A stretch of DNA of 64,000 nucleotides from Anianibacter sp965662745 (GTDB taxonomy: Bacteria; Pseudomonadota; Alphaproteobacteria; Rhodobacterales; Rhodobacteraceae), in contig CBFIJK010000006.1 of the NCBI GenBank assembly GCA_965662745.1, positions 1 through 64,000 of the forward strand. The letters run 5' to 3'. Under the pieces are notes generated by a model that worked only from the letters and a program-made list of their open reading frames with translations, was not told the origin of the DNA and did no database searches. A program made the translations under genes and the position numbers. Positions 24,557 to 33,274 of this stretch are shown here, in pieces. Each line of letters starts with the position of its first letter. The first letter of the stretch is position 1.

Positions 24557-25902
24557 GACGCAGCTTCCAATGTGGCCCCCAGCGCGGTCATCAAAGGCTC
24601 GAAGATCGGGAAGGACGTCGCGATGGGGCCCGCGTCATCCACTGTGACCGGCTGTTGCGACGCCATCCCGAGGCAGAGGAAGGACATCGCGATCCGATGG
24701 TCAAGATGCGTGGCGCAGGTCGCGCCGCCGGGCACTCCGCCTGCGCCCATGCCGTGGACGGTGAAGGTGTCTTCGGTTTCTTCCACGGTCACGCCACACG
24801 CCTCCAGCCCGCGGGCCATGGCATCGATCCGGTCGCTTTCCTTCACGCGAAGTTCCTTGACGCCGCGCATGACGGTCTTGCCCTGCGACAGGGCCGCGAC
24901 GACCGAAAGGATCGGGTATTCGTCGATCATCGACGGCGCGCGTTCAGGGGGCACCTCGATCCCTTGCATAGCGCCCGAGAAGCGCGCGCGCAGGTCTGCG
25001 ACCGGCTCTCCACCTTCTTCGCGCTCATTCTCGAACGCCAGATCCGCGCCCATCTCGCGCAGCGTCGTGAAGAGGCCCGCGCGTGTGGGATTGAGGCCGA
25101 TATTGGGGATCAGAACGTCCGAACCTTCGACGATCAGCGCAGCGCAGACCGGGAAAGCCGCCGAGGACGGATCGCGCGGCACCGCGATGGTTTGCGGTTT
25201 CAACTCCGGCTGCCCGGTCAGCGTGATGACGCGGCCCTCTGCTGTCTCATCGGTGTGCAGGGTTGCGCCAAAGCCCATCAGCATCCGCTCGGTATGATCG
25301 CGCGTTGCTTCAGCCTCGATCACCACGGTCTCGCCCGGTGCGTTAAGGCCCGCCAATAACACGGCGGATTTCACCTGCGCCGAAGGGACAGGCACCGTGT
25401 AGCGCACCGGCATCGGACTGGCCGCGCCAACCATCGTCAGGGGCAGCCGCCCGCCTGCGCGCCCGTGGGACGCCGCACCAAACAGGGCCAGCGGGTCCGT
25501 CACGCGGCCCATGGGCCGTTTGCGCAAGGACGCATCGCCAGTGAAGGTCGCCGACAGATCGCTGGTCGCCATGGCCCCCATGATCAGCCGCACGCCGGTG
25601 CCCGAGTTGCCGCAATCAATCACGTCTTCCGGCTCGGCAAAGCCGCCTACGCCGACACCATGAACGGACCATGCGCCGCAGCCGTGATCGGTGACCTCGG
25701 CCCCGAATGCGCGCATGGCCTTCGCGGTGTCGATCACGTCCTGGCCTTCCAGAAGCCCGGTGATCTTCGTCTCGCCCACCGCCATCGCGCCGAGGATCAG
25801 CGAGCGGTGAGAGATCGACTTGTCGCCCGGCACATCCGCCGTACCCCTCAGGGGCCCCGCGCGGTGAGAGGTCATCGGAACTGGGGTGCCGTGGCCGGAC
25901 AT
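24553..25902 (-). CDS. aroA: 3-phosphoshikimate 1-carboxyvinyltransferase (EPSP synthase)
   Basis: This 449-residue enzyme joins PEP to shikimate 3-phosphate in aromatic amino acid synthesis. It has 'PGDKSISHRSLIL' (Lys28) and class II-type signatures 'KRPMGRV', 'SAQVKSAVLLAGLNAPGE' and 'RDHTERML', so it resembles the Agrobacterium-type enzyme. In the PEP loop it reads 'GNSGTG', with glycine at the position that is alanine in the glyphosate-tolerant CP4 protein. It heads the unit aroA-GFA-membrane protein-cmk. The gap to trmB is 38 bases. Confidence 0.96.
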   Translation of the reverse strand: MSGHGTPVPMTSHRAGPLRGTADVPGDKSISHRSLILGAMAVGETKITGLLEGQDVIDTAKAMRAFGAEVTDHGCGAWSVHGVGVGGFAEPEDVIDCGNSGTGVRLIMGAMATSDLSATFTGDASLRKRPMGRVTDPLALFGAASHGRAGGRLPLTMVGAASPMPVRYTVPVPSAQVKSAVLLAGLNAPGETVVIEAEATRDHTERMLMGFGATLHTDETAEGRVITLTGQPELKPQTIAVPRDPSSAAFPVCAALIVEGSDVLIPNIGLNPTRAGLFTTLREMGADLAFENEREEGGEPVADLRARFSGAMQGIEVPPERAPSMIDEYPILSVVAALSQGKTVMRGVKELRVKESDRIDAMARGLEACGVTVEETEDTFTVHGMGAGGVPGGATCATHLDHRIAMSFLCLGMASQQPVTVDDAGPIATSFPIFEPLMTALGATLEAAS

Positions 25903-25940
25903 GGCGCGCTTCCTTGTGGTTTGCGGTAACGGGGTTCGGA

Positions 25941-26693
25941 TTATCCGGCCTCTGGTCGCACGTCCACGGGCAATTGTCCCTCGCGGCGGCGGAAGGTGAG
26001 GTAATGCTGGGGCCGCCCTTCGCGGATTGCCTTTTGCTCATAGCGGGTCGAAATCCAGTCGCCCCACGGCACGCGCCAATCGGCGGGGCGTTCGGCCAGC
26101 CAGTCGAACCCGTGGCGCGGAACCTCTTCAAGCGTCTGGCGGACGTAATCGGCGATATCGGTCGCCACGCGGAATTCCGCGCCCGGTTTCAGGACGCGGT
26201 GCAGCGGGACGAGGTATTCGTGCGTCACGAACCGGCGGCGATGGTGGCGTTTTTTCGGCCATGGGTCAGGATAGAGAAGGAACGCCCTGTCGATCGACCC
26301 CTCCGGCAACACGTCGAAAAGATCGCGCACATCGCCAGGATGGATGCGGATATTGCTCACCTCGGCATCGCGGATCTTGCCCAGAAGCATTGCAACCCCG
26401 TTGATGAAGGGCTCGCAGCCGATGAGGCCGACATCGGGGTTCCCGGCGGCCTGGTGCACCATGTGCTCTCCGCCACCAAAGCCGATCTCCAGCCAGACGG
26501 GCCGGTCGCCGAACAGCGCCTTCAGGTCTAGCGGGGTGCGGTCCGGGTTCGCGTCCCAATCGACCGCGCCGGGCGACAGGGCGTCCAGATCTTCGGACAG
26601 GTATTTCTGCTGGCTGTCGCGCAGCGTCTTTCCGGCGCGGCGTCCGTAGAAATTGCGCCAAGGGGCGCCTTTGGGGGATGGGGTGTCGGTCAT
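25941..26693 (-). CDS. trmB: tRNA (guanine-N7-)-methyltransferase
   Basis: This 250-residue SAM-dependent enzyme makes m7G46 in tRNA. It shows the SAM loop 'WLEIGFGGGEHMVHQAAGNP', 'IGCEPFINGV', and the substrate-binding motif 'LLYPDPWPKKRHHRRRFV'. I took the ATG at 26693; an in-frame TTG 18 bases upstream is possible, and neither has a strong Shine-Dalgarno. It is read towards aroA and may be co-transcribed with it. Upstream lies a frameshifted gene. Confidence 0.95.
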   Translation of the reverse strand: MTDTPSPKGAPWRNFYGRRAGKTLRDSQQKYLSEDLDALSPGAVDWDANPDRTPLDLKALFGDRPVWLEIGFGGGEHMVHQAAGNPDVGLIGCEPFINGVAMLLGKIRDAEVSNIRIHPGDVRDLFDVLPEGSIDRAFLLYPDPWPKKRHHRRRFVTHEYLVPLHRVLKPGAEFRVATDIADYVRQTLEEVPRHGFDWLAERPADWRVPWGDWISTRYEQKAIREGRPQHYLTFRRREGQLPVDVRPEAG

Positions 26694-26738
26694 GCGCCCG
26701 GCAGGTGCCAATACGGATGCGCGCCGTCAAGCCCCCGA

Positions 26739-27283
26739 TCAAGCCCCGGCGTCGGCCTGTGCCGGGGCGAAGGCATCGGCGACACCGGCCTCGCTCACCG
26801 CCTCACCGATCTCGGCCTCGGTCACGGCGGCCCATTTGCCAGACTTCACGAACCCGCCCTCTTTCAGCGCGCGGCCCAGCGCGGGCAGATCCAGAATGCC
26901 AAGGGTCACGCCATGATATTGACGCTGGCCTTCATCCAAAGGCTCCCAGATCGCGCTGAGATGGTTGAGCACCAAGGGCGCGCGGCCAGTGAATCCCCCG
27001 ATCTGGGTAATCGGACCCTCGGTCCAGAAATCGCGGCGCAGGATATACGCGACCTGCTGATCGTTGCGGCCAACGTAGGCGAAGAGATGCCGCCAAGGCC
27101 AAAGCCCTGCCCCGGCACCACCAGTTCCTCGATCTGCAAAGGCGCGCCCTTGACGATGAGCGCGCGAATGCCCGGCTGCATGAGATCCAAGAATGCCTGT
27201 TGGTAGCCCTCAAGCCGATCCGAATGGCGCGGGCGCGGCGCTGTCGCCTTGCCGCAAAAGCAAAGAGCGGGCAGCAGGCACAT
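26739..27283 (-). pseudogene. Frameshifted gene of unrecognised family
   Basis: Two pieces of one protein lie in different minus-strand frames. The first starts at an ATG at 27283 ('MCLLPALCFCGKATAPRP') and continues through 'ALIVKGAPLQIEELVVPGQG' and 'FGLGGIS'. From about 27075 the good codon usage moves to another frame: 'FAYVGRNDQQVAYILRRDFW', 'TEGPITQIGGFTGRAPLVLN', then 'QRQYHGVTLGILDLPALGRA' to the stop at 26739. Restoring one base near 27075 would give about 181 residues. I do not recognise the family. The likely start lies 64 bases from the divergent methyltransferase gene. A sequencing error is possible. Confidence 0.65.
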
Positions 27284-27346
27284 GATCGGGAAATACAGGT
27301 TCGGCGATGGCGACATCGCCGCGATAACTATGGCTATGATGGGAAG

Positions 27347-27985
27347 ATGCTGGACATCTTCACCGGCAACACCGGGCCGGTCGTGCACAAATGGCATCAC
27401 TACACCCGGCTTTATGACCGCTATCTTGGCCAATTCCGGAACACCGATTTCAAGTTCCTCGAGCTTGGCGTCGCCAAGGGCGGATTTATGCAGATCTGGC
27501 GCAAATTCTTCGGCAAGAAGGCCACGATCTTCGGCATCGACATCGACCCAGAGTGCGCCCAGTTCGACGGCAAGGCGGGCCAGGTTCGGATCGGCAGCCA
27601 GGACGATCCCGAGTTCCTGAAGGATGTGGTCGCAGAAATGGGCGGCGTCGACGCCATCCTCGATGACGGCTCGCACCACATGGATCACGTCCACAAGAGC
27701 CTTGAGGTGCTGTTCCCGATGCTGTCCGCGCCCGGTGTCTACATGATCGAGGACCTGCACACCGCCTATTGGCCCGATTACGGTGGTGGTCCACGGTCGG
27801 CGAACAACTTCTTCCATACGGTCGGCGGGCTGATGCACGACATGCACCACTGGTATTACAACGGCAAACCGCACCACGAGGCGACCAAGGGCTGGGTCAG
27901 CGGGCTGCATGTGCATGACAGCGTCGTCGTTCTGGAAAAGCGCGAAGTGCCACGCCCGGTGCATTCGCGGGTGGGGTCGGTATAA
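27347..27985 (+). CDS. SAM-dependent methyltransferase (class I)
   Basis: This 212-residue protein has 'FKFLELGVAKGGFMQIW' (SAM loop), 'IFGIDIDPECAQFDG' (acidic end of strand 2) and 'DAILDDGSHHMDHVHKS'. This set resembles methyltransferases of the macrocin/rhamnosyl O-methyltransferase type and cephalosporin-hydroxylase-like proteins, which act on sugars or secondary metabolites. The start is uncertain: ATG at 27347 has only a weak GGGAAG nearby, and the frame is open to about 27200 without family-like sequence. It sits next to a sulfotransferase, suggesting a small glycan-decorating group. Confidence 0.82.
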   Translation: MLDIFTGNTGPVVHKWHHYTRLYDRYLGQFRNTDFKFLELGVAKGGFMQIWRKFFGKKATIFGIDIDPECAQFDGKAGQVRIGSQDDPEFLKDVVAEMGGVDAILDDGSHHMDHVHKSLEVLFPMLSAPGVYMIEDLHTAYWPDYGGGPRSANNFFHTVGGLMHDMHHWYYNGKPHHEATKGWVSGLHVHDSVVVLEKREVPRPVHSRVGSV

Positions 27986-28094
27986 GGCTCGACGCCCTGG
28001 GCTCGAATAGCGCAAATGGCGAAAGGCCCTTAACTCTCGGCGTTGCCGTGCAAGGCTGCTATCCTGAACTTGGCTCGACCCACAGGAGGCACGG

Positions 28095-28970
28095 ATGACA
28101 CCCCGAAAGCTCTACCTTGGCCCCCTGACCGACAATCGGCGCTGGGACAGGGTGACCATCCGCCCCGATGACGTGATCGTCGCTACGCCACCGAAATGCG
28201 GCACCACCTGGATGCAGACGATCATTGCGCTGCTGTTTTCCGGCGACCCCGAGGTCGAGACAGAACTGTCGGTGAAAATGCCATGGGTCGACATCCGCTT
28301 GCGGGAGATGGAGGAGGTCGCGAAACGGCTGGAATCGATGCCTCACCGCCGCAGCATGAAGAGCCATACGCCGATGGACGGGCTGCCAATGGGCGGAAAG
28401 GCGCAGTATTTCTGCGTGTTCCGCCACCCTCTCGACGCGCATTTTTCGTATCGCAAACATGTACGGAACATTCCGCTCCGCTGGTTCGACATGTGGTATC
28501 CCGAGGACGATCCGGACGGCATCACCTTCCGGCGTTTTCTGGATGGCGGCCCCGAGGGGTTCGATACCGACGCGATGCCGCTTGCACATATCCTGCGTCA
28601 CTATGAGGCCGCACGCGCCGCTGTGGGCCGTCCAAACGTGACGCTCTTTCACTATGCCAACATGACCCGCGATCTGGCGGGCACTTTCGCGCGAGTGGCC
28701 GATCTGCTGAACATCTCGCACCCGACCGAGGTCATGGATGCGTTGGTTCAGGCGGCACGCTTCGACAACATGAAATCCAACGCAGAGCGCTTTGCGCCCT
28801 CGGGCGGCAAGGGCTTCATGAAATCAGATTCAGACTTTTTCCACAGCGGCACGAGCGGCAAATGGCAGGGCAAGCTGACGGATGAGGAGCTGGCAGCCTA
28901 TGACGCGATGATGGACGCGCATCTGACCCCCGAAGATCGCGCTTGGCTGGAATACGGATCACCCGCATAG
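28095..28970 (+). CDS. Sulfotransferase family protein
   Basis: This 291-residue cytosolic-type sulfotransferase has the 5'-phosphosulfate loop 'TPPKCGTTWMQTIIALLF' (31-48), a likely catalytic His in 'MKSHTPMDGLP', the 3'-phosphate motif 'CVFRHPLDAHFSY', and C-terminal 'SGTSGKWQGKLTDE'. It would move sulfate from PAPS to an alcohol or amine. The acceptor is unknown. The ATG follows AGGAGGC. A bidirectional terminator separates it from convergent metK. Confidence 0.9.
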   Translation: MTPRKLYLGPLTDNRRWDRVTIRPDDVIVATPPKCGTTWMQTIIALLFSGDPEVETELSVKMPWVDIRLREMEEVAKRLESMPHRRSMKSHTPMDGLPMGGKAQYFCVFRHPLDAHFSYRKHVRNIPLRWFDMWYPEDDPDGITFRRFLDGGPEGFDTDAMPLAHILRHYEAARAAVGRPNVTLFHYANMTRDLAGTFARVADLLNISHPTEVMDALVQAARFDNMKSNAERFAPSGGKGFMKSDSDFFHSGTSGKWQGKLTDEELAAYDAMMDAHLTPEDRAWLEYGSPA

Positions 28971-28981
28971 CCAAGACGAAA

Positions 28982-29005
28982 AAAAGGGGCCCAAAGGCCC
29001 CTTTT
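28982..29005. terminator. Bidirectional Rho-independent terminator
   Basis: A symmetrical hairpin (GGGGCC with GGCCCC, loop CAAA) is flanked by an A tract on the left and TTTT on the right. It can therefore end both the sulfotransferase (plus) and metK (minus) transcripts. It lies between the two convergent stops. Confidence 0.92.
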
Positions 29006-29023
29006 CAATCCAGTCAACCGAGA

Positions 29024-30202
29024 TCAGATCGCGCTCTTCAATGCGTCCACAAGGTCGGTGCGTTCCCACGAAAAACCGCCATCGGCATCGGGGGCGCGGC
29101 CGAAGTGGCCATACGCCGCCGTACGCGCAAAGATCGGCTTGTTCATCCCCAGATGCTCGCGGATGCCGCGCGGGGTGAGGTCGATCACCTTGCGGATCGC
29201 GTTCTCGATCGCCGCAGGCTCAATTTCACCGGTTCCGTGCGTGTCGGCATAGATCGCAAGCGGACGCGCGACGCCGATGGCATAGGCCAGCTGGATCGTG
29301 CATTTCGTCGCCATGCCCGCAGCAACGACATTCTTGGCGAGATAACGCGCGACATAAGCCGCCGAACGGTCGACCTTGGTCGGGTCCTTGCCGGAAAACG
29401 CACCGCCGCCATGTGGGGCAGCGCCACCATAGGTATCGACGATGATCTTGCGCCCCGTCAGGCCCGCGTCGCCATCAGGGCCGCCAATCACGAAGGTGCC
29501 GGTGGGGTTCACGTGCCATTCGGTCGCTTCGCTGATCCAGCCCGAAGGCAGGACTTCGCGGATGTAAGGTTCCACGATGGCGCGGATGTCGTCCGAGGTC
29601 TGGTCGGCGCTTTCATGCTGCGTCGACAGAACGATATTCTCGACATGGACCGGCTTGCCGTCCTCGTAGCGTAGCGAGAGCTGCGACTTGGCATCGGGGC
29701 GTAGTGTGGGTTCCTGACCCGATTTGCGCACTTCGGCCAGACGGCGCAGGATCGCGTGGCTGTAGTGGATCGGGGCGGGCATAAGCTCGGGCGTCTCGTC
29801 GACGGCAAAGCCGAACATGATGCCCTGATCGCCTGCGCCTTCTTCACCGCGCTCGCCTGTCACGCCCTGGGCGATATGGGCGGATTGTTCGTGCAGGTGG
29901 TTCTGGATCTCGCAGGTGTTCCAGTGGAACTTGTCCTGCTCGTAGCCGATATCCTTGATGCATTCGCGCGCGATATCCGGGACACGTCCCATGAAATCCT
30001 TGAGCTTGGCCTGGTCGGTCAAGCCAACCTCTCCGCCGATCACCACAAGGTTGGTTGTCGCGAAGGTTTCGCACGCCACGCGCGCCAGCGGATCCTCGGC
30101 GAGGAACGCGTCGAGAATGGCGTCGGAAATGCGGTCGCACACCTTGTCGGGATGACCTTCGGAGACGGATTCCGAAGTGAAAATATAGTTCTTACGGGAC
30201 AT
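29024..30202 (-). CDS. metK: S-adenosylmethionine synthetase
   Basis: This 392-residue enzyme makes SAM from methionine and ATP. Signatures seen are 'SEGHPDKVCDRISDAILD' near the N-terminus, 'GAGDQGIMFGFA', and the P-loop-like 'GGGAFSGKDPTKVDRSAAY'. The gene is preceded by a short leader matching the SAM/SAH riboswitch, in which the Shine-Dalgarno forms part of the ligand-dependent fold, so translation should fall when SAM is plentiful. A bidirectional terminator follows the gene. Confidence 0.98.
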   Translation of the reverse strand: MSRKNYIFTSESVSEGHPDKVCDRISDAILDAFLAEDPLARVACETFATTNLVVIGGEVGLTDQAKLKDFMGRVPDIARECIKDIGYEQDKFHWNTCEIQNHLHEQSAHIAQGVTGERGEEGAGDQGIMFGFAVDETPELMPAPIHYSHAILRRLAEVRKSGQEPTLRPDAKSQLSLRYEDGKPVHVENIVLSTQHESADQTSDDIRAIVEPYIREVLPSGWISEATEWHVNPTGTFVIGGPDGDAGLTGRKIIVDTYGGAAPHGGGAFSGKDPTKVDRSAAYVARYLAKNVVAAGMATKCTIQLAYAIGVARPLAIYADTHGTGEIEPAAIENAIRKVIDLTPRGIREHLGMNKPIFARTAAYGHFGRAPDADGGFSWERTDLVDALKSAI

Positions 30203-30204
30203 GA

Positions 30205-30250
30205 AAGTGCTCCATTAAGGGTCAATCCGCCACGCCAGGAAGCCGTTGTG
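30205..30250 (-). promoter_or_regulatory. SAM/SAH riboswitch in the metK leader
   Basis: The minus strand just before metK reads CAACGGCTTCCTGGCGTGG, then CGGATTGACCC, TTAATGGAGCACTTTC and the ATG. This matches what I recall of the compact SAM/SAH riboswitch, known from Rhodobacterales and always found upstream of metK. A hairpin and a pseudoknot would include the GGAGC ribosome-binding segment (30212-30208), so ligand binding hides the site. The recognition is from conserved sequence, not from a covariance search. Confidence 0.9.
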
Positions 30251-30290
30251 GCAGTCAGATGATAGGCCCTAGGCCCGCGCCTGGTAAAAA

Positions 30291-31835
30291 TCAATCACTG
30301 TTGCGCAACCCGCGCAGAAAAAGGCCAAGGGCGGCGAGAAGCAGCAACAGCGCCATCGGCCCGTCGCCCGTTGCCGCGTAAAGCGTGGGGGCCAGCGGCG
30401 CAGGAACGGTGACGTCGATCATGCCCGCCTCATCCAGCGGGATGCGCGCGATCACCCGGCCCTTTGGCCCGATAACGGCTGAGACGCCCGTGTTGGCCAC
30501 CCGCACAACGGGAAGCCCCTGTTCCACCGCCCGCAACCGCGCCTGCGCGAGGTGTTGATAGGGGCCCGAGATATGGCCGAACCATGCGTCATTGGTGATC
30601 TGCACGATCGCCTCGGCGCGCACGTCGACCCGGTGGATGTCTTGCGGGAACACCGCCTCATAGCAGATCAGCGGCAGGATCCGCCCCAACGGCCCGCCGT
30701 CGATCAGCCGCAGGCCAGAACCGAAAGAATACCCATATCCCGCATCGGCGGTGAAGATATCGAGGCCGATGGTCGTCAGAAGCCACGGCGCGGGGACATA
30801 TTCGCCGAACGGTACAAGGTGCACCTTGTCATAGACGTCCCCGACCCGGCCTTCGGGGTCCATCGAAACGAGACTGTTGAAATAGCGCCCCGCTTCCCAC
30901 CTCTGCATCCCAAGGATCACCGGCGCATCCGTGACACTGGCGATGCGGTTCAGCACCGGCTGCGCATCGTTGAGGAAATAGGGCAGCGCAGTTTCAGGCC
31001 AGACGACGATATCGGGGGTGCCGGGCGCGCCGGTCAAATCAAGATATCTGCGCAGGTGCTCTTCGGCCAGGTCCTGATCCCATTTGATATCCTGCGGGAT
31101 ATTGGGCTGGACAAGACGCGCGGTCGGGCGGCCTTCGGTGATCGGCTTTGCCGCCCCCAGCAGCATTCCAGCGCCATAGAGGGCGACAGCGATAGCGGCG
31201 ACACCCATGAGGTCTCGACGCCGGGGCCAGAGTGCGACGCTGGCAGCGGCAAGTGCAATGGTCAGGAAGGTCAGGCCGTGGGCGCCGACGAAGGCGGCAA
31301 GCTGCATGGGCGGCCAGCCGATCCATGCGTGGCCGATCAGCGCCCAGGGGAAACCCGTCAGCATGTACGACCGAAGCATTTCGGCAATCGTCAGCGTGAC
31401 GATAAGTGATGCGGCGCGCCACACGACCGATGGACGCCCGAACCGGTGTGCCAGCCCGAATGCCGCGCCCCAGAACAGCGCCAAGCCCGCCGACAGGAAC
31501 ACAAGCGCAAATGGCGCCATCCACCCGTGGCGGGCGATATCGACGAGGAAGGGCTCGACGATCCAGCTGAGTGTCAGGGTGAAATAACCGGTCCCCGCAG
31601 CCCAGCCGAGCCATGCAGCGCGGCGCATCGTCGGCGCGCGCGTCAGCATGATTGTCAGCAGGCCAAGGCCCAGCAGCGTGAAGACAGGGATCGACACCGG
31701 CGCCTGCCCCAGCCCCGACATCGCGCCCAAGCCAGCGGCGACACCCAAGCCGCGCCAGCCGACCGCGATGCCGAACCTGTCAGCTGCTGGCAGGGACACG
31801 GACACGCAGACGCTTGATCCGTCGGGGGTCGGCAT
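30291..31835 (-). CDS. lnt: Apolipoprotein N-acyltransferase
   Basis: This roughly 514-residue membrane enzyme adds the third acyl chain to lipoproteins. Several N-terminal membrane helices are followed by a periplasmic nitrilase-like domain. The catalytic triad motifs are visible: Glu in 'DIVVWPETALPYF', Lys in 'YDKVHLVPFGEYVP' and Cys in 'PLICYEAVFPQD'. The start is uncertain: the ATG at 31835 lies inside corC (56-base overlap), with GTG codons at 31805 and 31799 as alternatives and no clear Shine-Dalgarno. The phoH-ybeY-corC-lnt order is the classic one. Confidence 0.94.
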   Translation of the reverse strand: MPTPDGSSVCVSVSLPAADRFGIAVGWRGLGVAAGLGAMSGLGQAPVSIPVFTLLGLGLLTIMLTRAPTMRRAAWLGWAAGTGYFTLTLSWIVEPFLVDIARHGWMAPFALVFLSAGLALFWGAAFGLAHRFGRPSVVWRAASLIVTLTIAEMLRSYMLTGFPWALIGHAWIGWPPMQLAAFVGAHGLTFLTIALAAASVALWPRRRDLMGVAAIAVALYGAGMLLGAAKPITEGRPTARLVQPNIPQDIKWDQDLAEEHLRRYLDLTGAPGTPDIVVWPETALPYFLNDAQPVLNRIASVTDAPVILGMQRWEAGRYFNSLVSMDPEGRVGDVYDKVHLVPFGEYVPAPWLLTTIGLDIFTADAGYGYSFGSGLRLIDGGPLGRILPLICYEAVFPQDIHRVDVRAEAIVQITNDAWFGHISGPYQHLAQARLRAVEQGLPVVRVANTGVSAVIGPKGRVIARIPLDEAGMIDVTVPAPLAPTLYAATGDGPMALLLLLAALGLFLRGLRNSD

Positions 31836-32697
31836 CGACCACTTCGAACTCGACCCCGTTGGGATGGGGGATCACCTCTCCACGCGCGGGCACGCGCCCC
31901 GCCAGCATGAAGACAAGACCGCCCAGCGTGTCGATCTCTTCCTCTTCCTCGGCCTCGAGCAGGTCGAGCCCGGTTTCGGACTGGAATTCATCAATCGGCG
32001 TCTTCGCGAGCGCAAGGAAGGATCCGGATTTCTCGACCGTGAAAAATCGATCTTCCTCGGTGTCGTGTTCATCCTCGATTTCGCCCACGACCTGTTCGAT
32101 CAGATCCTCGATGGTCACAAGGCCGTCCACGCCGCCATATTCGTCGATCACAAGCGCCATATGCATCCGCTGGCTTTGCATCTTTTGCAGCAGCACCCCG
32201 ATGGGCATCGAGGGCGGCGCGTAAAGCAGCGGACGCAGCATCTTGCGCAGCGAAAACCGGCCGCCTTCGCCGTTAAAGCCGTAGGACAGCGCGAAATCCT
32301 TGAGGTGCACCATGCCGGTGGGGCTGTCGAGCGTGCCCTTGTAGACCGGCAGACGCGTCATGCCGCTTTCGCGGAACACGCCGACCAGCGCATCCTTGCG
32401 GATATCCTGCGGGACCGCGACAATTTCCGCCTTGGGCGTCGCCACATCTTCAACCCGCATCCGGCGCAGGTTCGACAGGCCGAGCGCCAGCCCATTGCCG
32501 TAGATCTTGTCATCGGAATCCTGTGGCTCTTCATCCGGGGTATCGGAATCGCCGCCGCCGAACGCATCCGTAAGCCAAGTGAAAAGGCCCTTCTTCTGGC
32601 CGTGATCCGCACCCGTTTCGTGGCCCGTCTCGTGATCTGTCTTCTGATGCTGCGCGCCACGCGCCGCTTCAGACGATCCGTCTTCGCTGTCGCCCAT
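31780..32697 (-). CDS. corC: HlyC/CorC family CBS-domain protein
   Basis: This 305-residue protein has an acidic N-terminus ('GGGDSDTPDEEPQDSDD') and two CBS domains (about 75-200, for example 'EIVAVPQDIRKDALVGVFRE' and 'HMALVIDEYGGVDGLVTIED'). A C-terminal CorC_HlyC/transporter-associated domain ('YFTVEKSGSF'-like, 'GLVFMLAGRVPARGEVIPHP') closes it. No membrane segment is present, as in CorC itself. CorC is linked to Mg/Co efflux; the exact role here is inferred. It lies between ybeY and lnt. Confidence 0.92.
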   Translation of the reverse strand: MGDSEDGSSEAARGAQHQKTDHETGHETGADHGQKKGLFTWLTDAFGGGDSDTPDEEPQDSDDKIYGNGLALGLSNLRRMRVEDVATPKAEIVAVPQDIRKDALVGVFRESGMTRLPVYKGTLDSPTGMVHLKDFALSYGFNGEGGRFSLRKMLRPLLYAPPSMPIGVLLQKMQSQRMHMALVIDEYGGVDGLVTIEDLIEQVVGEIEDEHDTEEDRFFTVEKSGSFLALAKTPIDEFQSETGLDLLEAEEEEEIDTLGGLVFMLAGRVPARGEVIPHPNGVEFEVVDADPRRIKRLRVRVPASS

Positions 32698-32712
32698 CTT
32701 TCCTTTTCCGTT

Positions 32713-33225
32713 TCACACCGCCCGTTGGGCCTGTTCCGAATATGGGTCCGGAACGCCAAGGGTGGCAAGTATTTCAACCTCGAGCCGTTCCATCAGGGCG
32801 GCATCAAGGTCTGTTTCGTGGTCATATCCCAGAAGATGCAAGGTTCCATGAACGATCAGATGCGTCACATGGTCTTTCATCATTTTTCCCGCATCTGCGG
32901 CCTCGCGGGCGCAGGTTTCATAGGCGATCGCGATATCGCCAAGCTCGGGATCGCCCATAGCTTCGGGCAATTCGGGGCGCGCGCCGTCGGTTTCGGCGCT
33001 GCGTTCTTCTGACGGCCAGCTGAGAACGTTCGTGGGCAGGGATTTGCCCCGGAATTCGGCGTTCAGCGTCGCGATCCGCGCATCATCACAGGCGAGCAGG
33101 CTGATCGCCCACGCCTCGGGCGCAAGGCCCAGATGCGAGAGAGCAGCCGCAGCCGCCGTCTCGGCCAATACCTCGAGATCCAGCTGCGCCCAGTTGTCCT
33201 CTTCTATGATCGTTTCGACCGTCAT
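32713..33225 (-). CDS. ybeY: Endoribonuclease YbeY
   Basis: This 170-residue metal-dependent RNase is involved in 16S rRNA 3'-end maturation and quality control. The zinc motif HxxxHxxxxxH is seen in 'HGTLHLLGYDHETD' near the C-terminus. 'TNVLSWPSEE' and 'LGDIAIAYETC' are family landmarks. It lies 15 bases upstream of corC. Between it and phoH is a broken phosphotransferase gene, an insertion in an otherwise conserved phoH-ybeY neighbourhood. Confidence 0.96.
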   Translation of the reverse strand: MTVETIIEEDNWAQLDLEVLAETAAAAALSHLGLAPEAWAISLLACDDARIATLNAEFRGKSLPTNVLSWPSEERSAETDGARPELPEAMGDPELGDIAIAYETCAREAADAGKMMKDHVTHLIVHGTLHLLGYDHETDLDAALMERLEVEILATLGVPDPYSEQAQRAV

Positions 33226-33274
33226 GCCGCGCTACCTAATGCGCGCGGGCGGTCCTTGAAAGGTGCGGGTGCTT

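Noticed and set aside
26739..27283. The frameshifted gene as a glycosyltransferase family 61 member
   Set aside because: 'LVVPGQGFGLGGIS' is reminiscent, but the C-terminal part lacks that family's motifs, so I left it unnamed.
26906..28015. A 369-codon minus-strand frame opposite the methyltransferase
   Set aside because: Only the part below about 27283 has coding character (it belongs to the frameshifted gene); the rest is antisense shadow.
30552..31409. A 285-codon plus-strand frame opposite lnt
   Set aside because: It is antisense to a gene with its catalytic triad intact; composition explains it.
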